NCBI RefSeq assembly: GCF_024355225.1
Contig: NZ_VCNH01000001.1
Location: forward strand, 62,001 to 126,000
Source of the DNA: Roseovarius sp. M141
GTDB lineage: Bacteria > Pseudomonadota > Alphaproteobacteria > Rhodobacterales > Rhodobacteraceae
Direction of reading: 5' to 3'
Length of the DNA stretch: 64,000 nucleotides
In this document: positions 16,587 to 24,503 of the stretch, in pieces
Position numbering within the stretch: the first letter of the stretch is position 1
How the letters are laid out: each line of letters starts with the position of its first letter
Position numbers and translations under genes: made by a program
The notes under the pieces: generated by a model
What the model was told of the DNA's origin: nothing
What the model saw: only the letters and a program-made list of their open reading frames with translations
The model's database searches: none

Positions 16587-17904
16587 GGGACTATCCTGAA
16601 TTTTGTGCTCTGGCGTGGCAACTGCTCTGTAAGGAGACCCACGTATGAGCATCGACAAAGACCTATTGGACCGGCTGATGGAAGGCCGCGCAGCCGGCGA
16701 CCTGTTCGGCAAGGAAGGCATTCTTTCCGAACTGACGAAGGCGCTGGCGGAACGCGCGCTCGGGACCGAGATGGAGGAACATCTTGGCGGGGAACGCACC
16801 GAAGAGGCACCTGAGGACCAGAACCAGCCGCCCAATCGCCGCAATGGCAGGAGCCAGAAGACGGTGACGACCGACAGCGGGAAGGTCATCCTGGACATCC
16901 CGCGCGATCGGAACGGCACCTTTGATCCGCTGCTGATCGCCAAGTATCAGCGCCGCTTTCCCGAGTTCGACCGCAAGATTGTGAGCATGTATGCGCGCGG
17001 CATGACGACCCGGGAAATCCAGGGGCATATCGAGGAGATCTACGGATTCGAAGCGTCTCCCAGCCTGATCTCGGCGATCACCGAGGCCGTCATGGAGGAG
17101 GTCACCGCATGGCAGAACCGCCCGCTGGAGCCCTGCTATCCGGTGGTGTTCATGGATGCGATCCGGGTCAATATCCGCAGCGACGGGGCGGTCAGCAACA
17201 AGGCGGCCTTCGTGGCCTTGGCCATCTTGCCGGACGGCACGCGCGATGTGCTGGGCCTGTGGTTTCAGGCCAACGAGGGTGCCAAATTCTGGGCCAAGGT
17301 TCTGAACGACCTGCGCAACAGGGGCGTCCAGGACATCCTCATCGCCGTGGTCGACGGCCTCAAGGGCTTTCCCCAGGCCATCGAGGCAGCCTTCCCGCAA
17401 ACCCAGGTCCAGACATGCATCGTCCACCTGCTGCGCCATTCCATGAGCTTTGCCAGCTACAAGGACCGCAAGGCCGTCGCCACAGCCCTGAAGGCTGTCT
17501 ACACGGCCGTGGACGCCGTGGCGGCAGAGGCTGCGCTGACCGAATTCGAGGACAGTGATCTGGCCGCCCGCTACCCGGCCATCGTGCCAAGCTGGCGCCG
17601 GGCCTGGAACGAGGTGATCCCATTCCTCGACTATCCGCCCGAGGTGCGCCGACTGATTTACACCACGAATGCCATAGAGGCGCTCAATTCGAAAATCCGT
17701 CGCGCCGTTCGAACCCGAGGTCATTTTCCCAGCGATGATGCGGCGGCAAAGTTGATCTACTTGGCGCTGAATGCTACCTCAACGGAGTGGAAGCGTTCAG
17801 TGCGCGAATGGCACGCGGTCAAGAGCCAACTCGCCATCATGTTCGAAGAACGCTTCCCAATGGCGTAACAAAATGCGCCAGGGCACAAAATTCCGCACAG
17901 TCTC
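16587..17904. mobile_element. Complete IS256-family element
   Basis: This is a 1318-bp element with imperfect terminal inverted repeats. The left end begins GGGACTATCCTGAATTTTG and the right end, inverted, GAGACTGTGCGGAATTTTG. An 8-bp target duplication, GCTCTTTC, lies at 16579-16586 and 17905-17912, as expected for IS256. It carries one plus-strand transposase gene. The right duplication ends immediately next to the stop codon of the CDF transporter gene, so insertion just spared that gene. Confidence 0.93.
16645..17868 (+). CDS. IS256-family (Mutator-type) transposase
   Basis: The 407-residue DDE transposase starts with MSIDKDLLDRLMEG. It has the catalytic Asp in VVFMDAIRVNIR, Asp in IAVVDGLKGFPQAI and Glu in TTNAIEALNSKIRRAV. 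The central CIVHLLRHSM signature is intact. AAGGAG lies before the ATG. Length and frame are complete, so the element is likely active. Confidence 0.95.
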   Translation: MSIDKDLLDRLMEGRAAGDLFGKEGILSELTKALAERALGTEMEEHLGGERTEEAPEDQNQPPNRRNGRSQKTVTTDSGKVILDIPRDRNGTFDPLLIAKYQRRFPEFDRKIVSMYARGMTTREIQGHIEEIYGFEASPSLISAITEAVMEEVTAWQNRPLEPCYPVVFMDAIRVNIRSDGAVSNKAAFVALAILPDGTRDVLGLWFQANEGAKFWAKVLNDLRNRGVQDILIAVVDGLKGFPQAIEAAFPQTQVQTCIVHLLRHSMSFASYKDRKAVATALKAVYTAVDAVAAEAALTEFEDSDLAARYPAIVPSWRRAWNEVIPFLDYPPEVRRLIYTTNAIEALNSKIRRAVRTRGHFPSDDAAAKLIYLALNATSTEWKRSVREWHAVKSQLAIMFEERFPMA

Positions 17905-17912
17905 GCTCTTTC

Positions 17913-18800
17913 TTAATCAAGGACTATGACACCCGACTGTTTCGATTTGTGTTCAGGTTCGATATGGATCGAAATGCGCGCATCCTCATATGCATCCTTC
18001 AAAACACTCTCAATCCGGTCACAAATTTCATGCGCTTGGAACACCGTTGTCTCTCCAGGCACGACTAGATGAAAGTCGATAAAAATTGCTGGCCCGGCAT
18101 GGCGAGTCCGAAGATCGTGCGCCTCCATCGCGCCGTCTGCTTCTGACGCGATAATTTCACGGATAGCGGTCAGCGTTTCCTGTGGCACAGCCTCGTCCAT
18201 GAGGCCGCTCAGAGATTCCTTAACGAGCTTCGAGCCTGACCAAAGGATGTTAACAGCTACGAGGGCGGCCAGCACCGGATCGAGAATCCACCATCCGGTT
18301 ATGACTGCGAGAAGCAGTCCAACGGCTATGCCAACAGAGGTCAGAACATCAGTAAACAGGTGTTTTCCATCAGCCACCAGAGCTGGGGATTTGTGCCTCC
18401 TTCCACGAGAGACCAAAATCCATGCCCAAAAGCCATTGATTGCGGTGGCTCCAAGATTCATGAGAAGCCCCTCAATCGGCGCATCAAGCACGAGAGGCTC
18501 CATGAAGCCGTAGTAAGCCTCTCGCAAGATCAGAAGCGCGGCCACGATGATCATCACACCTTCAAGGACGGCACTGAAAAATTCAGCCTTATGGTGGCCA
18601 TAAGGATGGCCGGTATCAGCAGGCTTGGCCGCGATATGAATGGCAATGAGAGCGGCGAACGCGGTTGCTACATTGACGGTGCTTTCAAGGGCGTCTGATA
18701 GGAGCGCGACTGAGCCTGTCATCCAATAAGCGAGGACCTTCAAACCCAAGACAATGAAGCCCACGAAAATACTGCAAATTGCAAGTTTGATAGTGGTCAT
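17913..18800 (-). CDS. Cation diffusion facilitator (CDF) transporter
   Basis: The product is about 295 residues. CDF proteins exchange Zn(II), Fe(II) or related divalent metals for protons across the inner membrane. Six membrane segments are predicted, with metal-site motifs LLSDALESTVN in segment 2 and DGKHLFTDVLTS in segment 5, plus HPYGHHKAEF in the first cytosolic loop. A C-terminal cytosolic metal-binding domain follows. The frame extends to a GTG at 18848, but the ATG at 18800 better fits the family N terminus. The IS256 insertion lies directly after its stop codon and probably removes its native terminator. Confidence 0.9.
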   Translation of the reverse strand: MTTIKLAICSIFVGFIVLGLKVLAYWMTGSVALLSDALESTVNVATAFAALIAIHIAAKPADTGHPYGHHKAEFFSAVLEGVMIIVAALLILREAYYGFMEPLVLDAPIEGLLMNLGATAINGFWAWILVSRGRRHKSPALVADGKHLFTDVLTSVGIAVGLLLAVITGWWILDPVLAALVAVNILWSGSKLVKESLSGLMDEAVPQETLTAIREIIASEADGAMEAHDLRTRHAGPAIFIDFHLVVPGETTVFQAHEICDRIESVLKDAYEDARISIHIEPEHKSKQSGVIVLD

Positions 18801-18984
18801 GGGCAGCCCCGTTTTTCTTTTCGTTGTGTTAGGTAGACAAATTATCACGAAAGCGCAAATAGCTGAATTTGCGAATGAAAATCATGTTCGATAGCAGGTA
18901 GAGAGGTTGTATTCAGAACTGGTTGGATACCGTTGAGGAGAATAGCAACTAAGCTTAAGACTGCGCCTCGATGTATCGTAACTC

Positions 18985-19013
18985 TTGACCTGTTACGGTC
19001 GTAACATTATTTG
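18985..19013 (+). promoter_or_regulatory. Promoter with palindromic operator, ChrB-domain gene
   Basis: TTGACC (18985-18990) and TATTTG (19008-19013) are separated by exactly 17 bp. The spacer contains a perfect 16-base palindrome, TGTTACGGTCGTAACA, at 18991-19006. The expected transcription start falls at about 19020, the very base of the chosen ATG, so the message would be leaderless. Placement of the palindrome between -35 and -10 implies repression by a dimeric regulator. A second dyad, CGCAAAT-N6-ATTTGCG, lies near 18855. Confidence 0.65.
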
Positions 19014-19019
19014 TGGGCC

Positions 19020-19562
19020 ATGGAAAACACTTCATGGCTACTTCTCACCTACAAAGTTCCTCCGGAGCCTGCCGCCAAGCGGGTCTCCCTTTGGCGCAAG
19101 CTCAAGGGAATGGGAGCGGTCTATCTTCAAAACGGGGTTTGCCTGCTGCCCAAGACCGACGATCACGTTCGCCGCCTCAAGATGCTGGAAAATGACATCT
19201 CTGAAGCGCAGGGAGAGTCGGTCATCCTCGAAACCGTTGCCCTCGATCCGGCGCAGGAAACCAAGGTTCTGACCCGTTTCAAGGCGGAGCGAGACGACGC
19301 CTATGAAGAATTCATAGACAAGTGCGATGACTTCGAGGCCGAGGTCGCCAAGGAGGTGACGGCAAACCATTATACATACGCCGAACTGGAAGAGAACGAC
19401 GTCGATCTCAAGAAGCTTCAGGGCTGGCTGACGAAAATCCAGAAACTCGACTTCTACGGAGCCGACCGCGCATCCGAAGCACAGGAGCGGCTGGAAGGCT
19501 GCGTCACCGTGCTGGATGACTACGCGCGCAAGGTTTTCGACGCACATGATGAAAACAAGTGA
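19020..19562 (+). CDS. Chromate resistance ChrB N-terminal domain protein
   Basis: This encodes about 180 residues matching the N-terminal domain of ChrB: WLLLTYKVPPEPAAKRVSL and LKGMGAVYLQNGVCLLP, then an alpha-helical, Glu-rich remainder (KAERDDAYEEFIDKCDDFEAE). In full-length ChrB this winged-helix-like domain regulates chromate-efflux genes. The C-terminal ChrB domain is absent here and no chrA gene is nearby. No ribosome-binding site is visible and the predicted transcript begins at the ATG, so leaderless translation is plausible. It may act as a stand-alone sensor for the adjacent membrane genes. Confidence 0.82.
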   Translation: MENTSWLLLTYKVPPEPAAKRVSLWRKLKGMGAVYLQNGVCLLPKTDDHVRRLKMLENDISEAQGESVILETVALDPAQETKVLTRFKAERDDAYEEFIDKCDDFEAEVAKEVTANHYTYAELEENDVDLKKLQGWLTKIQKLDFYGADRASEAQERLEGCVTVLDDYARKVFDAHDENK

Positions 19563-19572
19563 GGCCAAAGCA

Positions 19573-19776
19573 ATGAATGCACTGACTGTTCAAAGGCCGT
19601 TCCTACCCATCCGGTTCGCGCCATCCCTTTCGCGATCTATCGGACCAACGGCTCTCGCCCTCTGGCTCGACCGGCAACGGCAACGCGCCCATCTGTTGCG
19701 ACTCGACCAGCATCTGCTTGACGACATCGCCGTGAGCCGCGTCAAGGCCATTCGGGAGGCGCGGCGATGGGACTGA
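19573..19776 (+). CDS. DUF1127 family small protein
   Basis: The 67-residue protein ends in the DUF1127 (YjiS-like) arginine-rich motif: LLRLDQHLLDDIAVSRVKAI. Proteins of this family are small, basic and often involved in RNA turnover and phosphate or carbon metabolism in alphaproteobacteria. It lies ten bases after the ChrB-domain gene and is probably co-transcribed with it. An ATG farther upstream in the same frame lies inside the previous gene. Confidence 0.75.
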   Translation: MNALTVQRPFLPIRFAPSLSRSIGPTALALWLDRQRQRAHLLRLDQHLLDDIAVSRVKAIREARRWD

Positions 19777-19806
19777 ACCGCGCACGGGGTACAAAGGAGA
19801 TCGACA

Positions 19807-20556
19807 ATGCTTGAATGGTCCACCGCAGGCCCCGCCGTAGGAGCAGCCTTTCTGGCCTCGATTGTTGAAGTTGTCGAGGCGTTCACCATCGTGCTGGTGG
19901 TCGCCACCCTGCGCGGCTGGAAGCCTGCTGTGCTTGGCACGGGGGCCGCGCTGTTCGTCCTTGCGGCGATCGTTGTGATCCTCGGCCCGCTTCTCGATCA
20001 GGTGCCGCTGCACCTGTTGCAACTGGTGATCGGGGTGCTTTTGCTGCTCTTCGGTATCGGGTGGCTGCGCAAGGCTGCGCTGCGGGCCGGTGGTGTCATT
20101 CCGCTGCACGATGAGAATGCGATCTTTGCAAAGGAAACGGCAGGCCTGACCGCCGAGGTCGGGCGACGGCAGACATCGCAGGACTGGATCGCGGGGATCG
20201 CTGCGTTCAAGGCGGTGCTGCTCGAAGGGTTGGAAGTCATCTTTATTGTCATCGCTGTCGGTGCAGGGCGCGGAATGCTCTGGCCTGCCAGTCTTGGCGC
20301 GCTTGCGGCCTGCGCATTGGTCCTCGTGGTTGGAGCGATTGCCCATCGACCTCTGGCGCGGGTGCCGGAAAACACCCTCAAGTTCGGCGTTGGAGTTATG
20401 CTGTCGGCCTTCGGCGTATTCTGGACCGGTGAAGGACTGGGCGTGGACTGGCCGGGGCATGATCTGGCTCTGTTTGTCTTCGCGGCGCTGTTCCTTGCCG
20501 CAGGGATCATGGCCGCCCGCATGGTGCGGCAGCCAATCAGCGAGGTGACGCCATGA
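19807..20556 (+). CDS. Polytopic membrane protein with paired Glu motifs (COG4280-like)
   Basis: The 249-residue protein has about six membrane segments arranged as two related halves, each with an acidic intramembrane motif: EVVEAFTIVLVV in the first and LLEGLEVIFIVIAVG in the second. Such duplicated E-x(2)-E motifs suggest an ion-conducting fold comparable to GDT1/TMEM165 or LysE-type exporters. I associate it with the uncharacterised COG4280 membrane proteins. AAAGGAG precedes its ATG. It is linked with the ChrB-domain and DUF1127 genes, so export of a metal or oxyanion is a reasonable but unproven guess. Confidence 0.6.
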   Translation: MLEWSTAGPAVGAAFLASIVEVVEAFTIVLVVATLRGWKPAVLGTGAALFVLAAIVVILGPLLDQVPLHLLQLVIGVLLLLFGIGWLRKAALRAGGVIPLHDENAIFAKETAGLTAEVGRRQTSQDWIAGIAAFKAVLLEGLEVIFIVIAVGAGRGMLWPASLGALAACALVLVVGAIAHRPLARVPENTLKFGVGVMLSAFGVFWTGEGLGVDWPGHDLALFVFAALFLAAGIMAARMVRQPISEVTP

Positions 20557-20786
20557 ACATCCTCAAGGACGTGTTCATGGAGCTGTTCAGCATGTTCGTG
20601 GCCGACGCCCGGCTCACCGCCACCATTCTGGCGATGGTCGCCCTCGCTGCGGTGCTGATCGACGCGACCAGCCTGCCACCCCTTGCAGGCGGCTTGGTCC
20701 TGCTGCTGGGCTGCATCGCTGTCCTATTCCTCAGCGTCAGGAGGGAAGCCAAGCGACGCGCGCCCTCGCAATCAGGTTCCTTTTGA
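20553..20786 (+). CDS. Small two-helix membrane protein
   Basis: The product is 77 residues with two hydrophobic helices (TATILAMVALAAVLI and GLVLLLGCIAVLFLSV) and a basic C-terminal tail. Its ATG overlaps the stop of the preceding gene (ATGA), so the two are translationally coupled. It may be an accessory subunit of that membrane protein. No family is recognised. Confidence 0.6.
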   Translation: MNILKDVFMELFSMFVADARLTATILAMVALAAVLIDATSLPPLAGGLVLLLGCIAVLFLSVRREAKRRAPSQSGSF

Positions 20787-20865
20787 TCTGTGCAGGCGCA
20801 TTCTTCATGTTCAAAGCGCCAATCCTGAACTTGCCGACACCTTGCGGATGAAGCGAACCACGATC

Positions 20866-21261
20866 ATGGACCAACTGCGGGACTGGGCCCGCACGATAAA
20901 GCGCGACGTGGTCGCACTCTACCTGGCGGCCCGCGATCCGCGTGTGCCATGGCTCGCGAAGGTCGTCGCAATCGGTGTCGTCGCCTATGCCCTCAGCCCA
21001 ATCGACCTCATCCCTGATTTCATTCCGGTTCTGGGCTATCTTGACGACGTGATACTCGTGCCGCTCGGCATTCTGCTGGCCGTCCGTCTCGTGCCGGATG
21101 ACGTGATGGCCGATCTCAGGTCGAAGGCCGATCTGCATTCAACGCTCCCAAAAAGCCGCGCCGCGGCGATCGCGGTTGTGGTGATCTGGATGGCAGTTGC
21201 CGCCGCGATTTCGTGGTGGTGGTTCAAAGGGGACATTACGGCCAATGGCACTCCAATGTAA
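20866..21261 (+). CDS. DUF1232/YkvA family membrane protein
   Basis: This encodes about 131 residues. The YkvA/DUF1232 signature YALSPIDLIPDFIPVLGYLD is fully present, preceded by ALYLAARDPRVPWLAK and followed by a VPLGILLAVRLVP helix and a C-terminal membrane anchor. The start at MDQLRDWA matches family N termini; an ATG six codons upstream is an alternative. Family function is unknown. It closes the plus-strand cluster that begins with the ChrB-domain gene. Confidence 0.82.
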   Translation: MDQLRDWARTIKRDVVALYLAARDPRVPWLAKVVAIGVVAYALSPIDLIPDFIPVLGYLDDVILVPLGILLAVRLVPDDVMADLRSKADLHSTLPKSRAAAIAVVVIWMAVAAAISWWWFKGDITANGTPM

Positions 21262-21365
21262 CTTTGCTTTCAGCCCTGCATCAAATGCGATGTCTGACAA
21301 TTTTCATCATCTGCCAGCAATGATGAAAGGCGGGCACATAGTTGAACGATACCAGAAGAAAGTTC

Positions 21366-21396
21366 TTGAACCTCTAGTTGCTGAAGCTCCTAGAAA
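21366..21396 (+). promoter_or_regulatory. MerR-type promoter of zntA
   Basis: TTGAAC at 21366-21371 and TAGAAA at 21391-21396 are separated by 19 bp that include CTCTAGTTGCTGAAG. The overlong spacer with internal dyad fits activation by a MerR-family metal sensor, most simply the one encoded at 32155. The gene it serves is a Zn/Cd/Pb ATPase, which agrees with ZntR/CadR-type control. The region from 21335 to 21490 is duplicated at 7015-7170. Confidence 0.82.
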
Positions 21397-21426
21397 GAGA
21401 AACTATCCGGTGAAAGGACCTCGAAA

Positions 21427-23751
21427 ATGCCACATGATGTAACCCATGATACCCATTCCAAGTCCTGCTGCGGCCAGACGGCCGAAGACACCGCGCAGGT
21501 GGCAGCACCTCCGCCATCCGCCGGACGCAGCTTTCGCGTCAACGGGCTGGATTGCGCCGAAGAGGTCGCGGTCCTGAACAAGGTCGTCGGACCGGAAGTC
21601 GGCGGTAGCGAGCATCTGGCGTTCGACGTGATCAATGGACGAATGACCATCCTTGAAAGCGCCAAACCGCTCAGCGACGACAAAATCATCAAGATCGTCG
21701 GCTCGACCGGCATGAGCGCGAAGATGTGGGATGCCGAAAGCGCCGAAGCGGATCAGGCGGCCCATTTTGCGCGCCAGCGTCTTTTCACGGGCCTGAGCGG
21801 CGGCTTCTGGGCCGCGGGGTTCCTTTACCACATCGTCGAGACGGGGGCGGGTGGCGCGCTGCGGCTCTTCTCTGGTCACGGCGAGACGTCGATGCCTCTG
21901 GTCGAGATGGGGCTGTTCATGCTGGCGGTGGTGTTCGGAGCATGGCTGGTGGCCCCCAAGGCCTGGTCCGCTGCGCGCCGCTTTTCGCCTGACATGAACC
22001 TTCTGATGATCGTCGCCGTGGCCGGGGCGATCGGGCTGGGCGAATTTTTCGAGGCGGCGACGGTCGCCTTCTTCTTTGCCCTGTCCCTCGCTCTCGAATC
22101 CTGGAGCGTGGGACGCGCGCGCAACGCAGTCTCAGCACTGCTTGACCTTGCTCCGCCAACAGCGCGGGTCATCCGTGCCGACGGATCGGAGACCGACGTT
22201 CCCGCCGCCGAGGTTGCGATCGGAGATCGCTTCGTCGTCCGGGGCGGTGATCGTATCCCCCTTGATGGCGAAGTCACCGAGGGTCGGGGCGATGTCGATC
22301 AAGCTCCGATCACCGGAGAAAGTGCCCTTGTGGCAAAGGAAACTGGTGACGAAGTCTATGCCGGGACGATTAACGGCGATGGCACGCTGACGGTCAGGGC
22401 CACCAAGGCCGCAGGCGATACCGTGCTCTCGAAAATCATCCGCATGGTAGGCGATGCGCATTCGCGCCGGGCCGAGGTGGAGCAATGGGTCACGAAATTC
22501 GCCCGCATCTACACGCCCATCGTCATGATATTGGCGATTCTGATCGCCGTCGGTCCGCCGCTGCTGTTCGCGGGGGCGTGGAATTACTGGTTCTACAACG
22601 CTCTGGTTCTTCTGGTGATCGCCTGCCCCTGTGCGCTGGTCATCTCCACGCCGGTTTCCATCGTCGCCTCGCTCGCGGCCTCTGCGCGCAACGGCGTGCT
22701 GATCAAGGGCGGTGCCTATGTCGAGGCCCCCTCGCGTATGACCGCCCTGGCAATGGACAAGACCGGAACGATCACCATGGGCGAGCCGGAGGTCGCGGGT
22801 CTGCATCCCTTGGGCGGCACGGCCGAGCGCGATCTTTTGAGCGCGGCTGTCGCGCTGGAAGCGCGCTCTTCCCATCCTCTGGCACGCGCTATCCTTGCGC
22901 GCGGCGAACGCGACGGGCTGAAGCAATCGGCCGCGACCGACACCAAGACGGTGCCAGGCCGCGGCGTAGAGGGAACCTGGAAGGGCCAGCCTGTTTGGCT
23001 TGGTTCGGATCGTTTTGCGACCGAGAAAGGGCTCGGCGAGACGATCCCTCGCGACCTGCTGGAGCGGATCGAGGGAGCTGGCAGCACACTCGTGGCCGTG
23101 GGCTCAGGAAACCGTCTGCTGGGCCTGATCGAACTGCGCGACCGTATCCGCCCGGATGCGAAGAGGGTCGTGGCACGTCTGCATGCCCAGGGCGTGAAAA
23201 AGATCATCATGCTGACCGGCGACAACGAGCGCACGGCACGCGCTGTGGCGGCAGAGGTCGGCATCGACGAGGTTCGCGCGGAACTTCTGCCCGAGGACAA
23301 GGTGACGGCAATCGAGGAACTGGTTGCCAACTATGATGTAGTGGCAATGATCGGCGACGGTGTGAACGATGCACCTGCCATGGCGCGGGCGCATTTCGCC
23401 ATCGCCATGGGTGCGGTCGGATCGGACGCCGCTATTGAGACCGCCGATATCGCGTTGATGACGGACGATATCGCCAAGGTGCCATGGCTGATCGGGCATT
23501 CACGCCGGACCATGGGCATCATTCATCAGAATATCGGCATCGCACTGGCGACCAAGGCGCTGTTCGTCGGGCTGACGGCCTTCGGCATGGCGACGATGTG
23601 GGGGGCCATCGCTGCGGATGTCGGCGTTTCGCTGCTGGTCGTCGCCAACGCGCTCAGGCTGCTCCGGGCCAAGAAGGATCGACCAGACCCGTCCGGAGGA
23701 GAGAAAGTGGGAGAGAAGGTGGCGCAGGGAGCCCTGGCGCATGGCCATTGA
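21427..23751 (+). CDS. zntA: Zn/Cd/Pb-exporting P1B-ATPase (ZntA/CadA type)
   Basis: The 774-residue heavy-metal pump exports soft divalent cations to the periplasm using ATP. Its N terminus holds HDTHSKSCCGQ, a likely metal-binding tail, then a heavy-metal-associated domain in which the usual CxxC is reduced to LDCAEE (residues 41-46). The transmembrane CPC is in IACPCALVIS near residue 400, the phosphorylated Asp in DKTGTIT near 443, HP in SHPLARAI, and GDGVNDAPAMA in the hinge. The serine- and lysine-rich features of Cu-ATPases are absent. A MerR-type promoter lies upstream. Confidence 0.92.
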   Translation: MPHDVTHDTHSKSCCGQTAEDTAQVAAPPPSAGRSFRVNGLDCAEEVAVLNKVVGPEVGGSEHLAFDVINGRMTILESAKPLSDDKIIKIVGSTGMSAKMWDAESAEADQAAHFARQRLFTGLSGGFWAAGFLYHIVETGAGGALRLFSGHGETSMPLVEMGLFMLAVVFGAWLVAPKAWSAARRFSPDMNLLMIVAVAGAIGLGEFFEAATVAFFFALSLALESWSVGRARNAVSALLDLAPPTARVIRADGSETDVPAAEVAIGDRFVVRGGDRIPLDGEVTEGRGDVDQAPITGESALVAKETGDEVYAGTINGDGTLTVRATKAAGDTVLSKIIRMVGDAHSRRAEVEQWVTKFARIYTPIVMILAILIAVGPPLLFAGAWNYWFYNALVLLVIACPCALVISTPVSIVASLAASARNGVLIKGGAYVEAPSRMTALAMDKTGTITMGEPEVAGLHPLGGTAERDLLSAAVALEARSSHPLARAILARGERDGLKQSAATDTKTVPGRGVEGTWKGQPVWLGSDRFATEKGLGETIPRDLLERIEGAGSTLVAVGSGNRLLGLIELRDRIRPDAKRVVARLHAQGVKKIIMLTGDNERTARAVAAEVGIDEVRAELLPEDKVTAIEELVANYDVVAMIGDGVNDAPAMARAHFAIAMGAVGSDAAIETADIALMTDDIAKVPWLIGHSRRTMGIIHQNIGIALATKALFVGLTAFGMATMWGAIAADVGVSLLVVANALRLLRAKKDRPDPSGGEKVGEKVAQGALAHGH

Positions 23752-23809
23752 TTGATCAGGCATGCCGACACCGATATGAATGGGCACATAAAAAGATCGA
23801 GCGGACGAC

Positions 23810-24313
23810 ATGATGAAAACGACACGACGCGCTGCGGTTCTAGGCGGGCTGGCACTCGGTCTTGCCGGATGCGCGAGCAAGTTCCGGGCCTACGACGGGC
23901 CCGAAGTCACCCGGCTGCAAATGTTCAAGGGCGACCGGAACCTGTTCCTGTTCAACGATGCCCAAGTCCTGAAAGCCTACCGGATCGATCTCGGGTTTGC
24001 GGCAGAGGGGCCCAAGCAGTTCGAAGGTGATGGAAAAACGCCCGAGGGGGCCTATACCGTCGACCGCCGCAATCCCGACAGTCTGTTCCATCTCTCCATC
24101 GGCATCTCCTATCCGAACGAGGCCGATATCGCCTTCGCCGCTGCACAGGGACGTGAGCCGGGCGGCGACATTTTCATCCATGGCGGGCCACGACCCGGTA
24201 TCGACGCGATCAAACCAGACTGGACGGCGGGTTGCATCGCGGTGTCGGACCGCGAGATTGAGGATATCTACGCGATGGTGCGGGACGACACGCCGATCGA
24301 CATATTCGCCTAG
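23810..24313 (+). CDS. L,D-transpeptidase (YkuD) lipoprotein
   Basis: This encodes 167 residues. A lipobox (LGLAGC, Cys ~21) follows a short signal, so the protein is anchored by lipid. The YkuD catalytic core reads IFIHGGP followed by DWTAGCIAVSDREIEDIY, giving the His and the nucleophilic Cys. L,D-transpeptidases make 3-3 crosslinks in peptidoglycan or attach proteins to it. It lies about 60 bases after zntA and likely shares its metal-inducible transcript. A second family member is encoded at 37615. Confidence 0.9.
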   Translation: MMKTTRRAAVLGGLALGLAGCASKFRAYDGPEVTRLQMFKGDRNLFLFNDAQVLKAYRIDLGFAAEGPKQFEGDGKTPEGAYTVDRRNPDSLFHLSIGISYPNEADIAFAAAQGREPGGDIFIHGGPRPGIDAIKPDWTAGCIAVSDREIEDIYAMVRDDTPIDIFA

Positions 24314-24338
24314 CGCCGTTGCGGCTTTAGCGGGAGGA

Positions 24339-24503
24339 TCAGAGAACCCGGGCGAGAAAGATCGAGGCGAACAACGCCAGGAGCCCGAATGCGATCGCGG
24401 AACTCGCCGCGTACTGGGCGATGTCCAGCTTGTTGCCGCCGCGCTTCTTGGCGAGATATCCGCCCCATAAGGCACCCGCCACTACTCCAAAAACCACGAT
24501 CAT
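24339..24503 (-). CDS. Small membrane protein coupled to lnt
   Basis: The 54-residue product has two hydrophobic helices (IVVFGVVAGALWGGYLA and SAIAFGLLALFASIFLA) separated by a KKRGGNKLD turn. Its ATG overlaps the stop of lnt (ATGA), so it is coupled to it. It is the last gene of the long metal/envelope operon. The function is unknown. Confidence 0.6.
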   Translation of the reverse strand: MIVVFGVVAGALWGGYLAKKRGGNKLDIAQYAASSAIAFGLLALFASIFLARVL

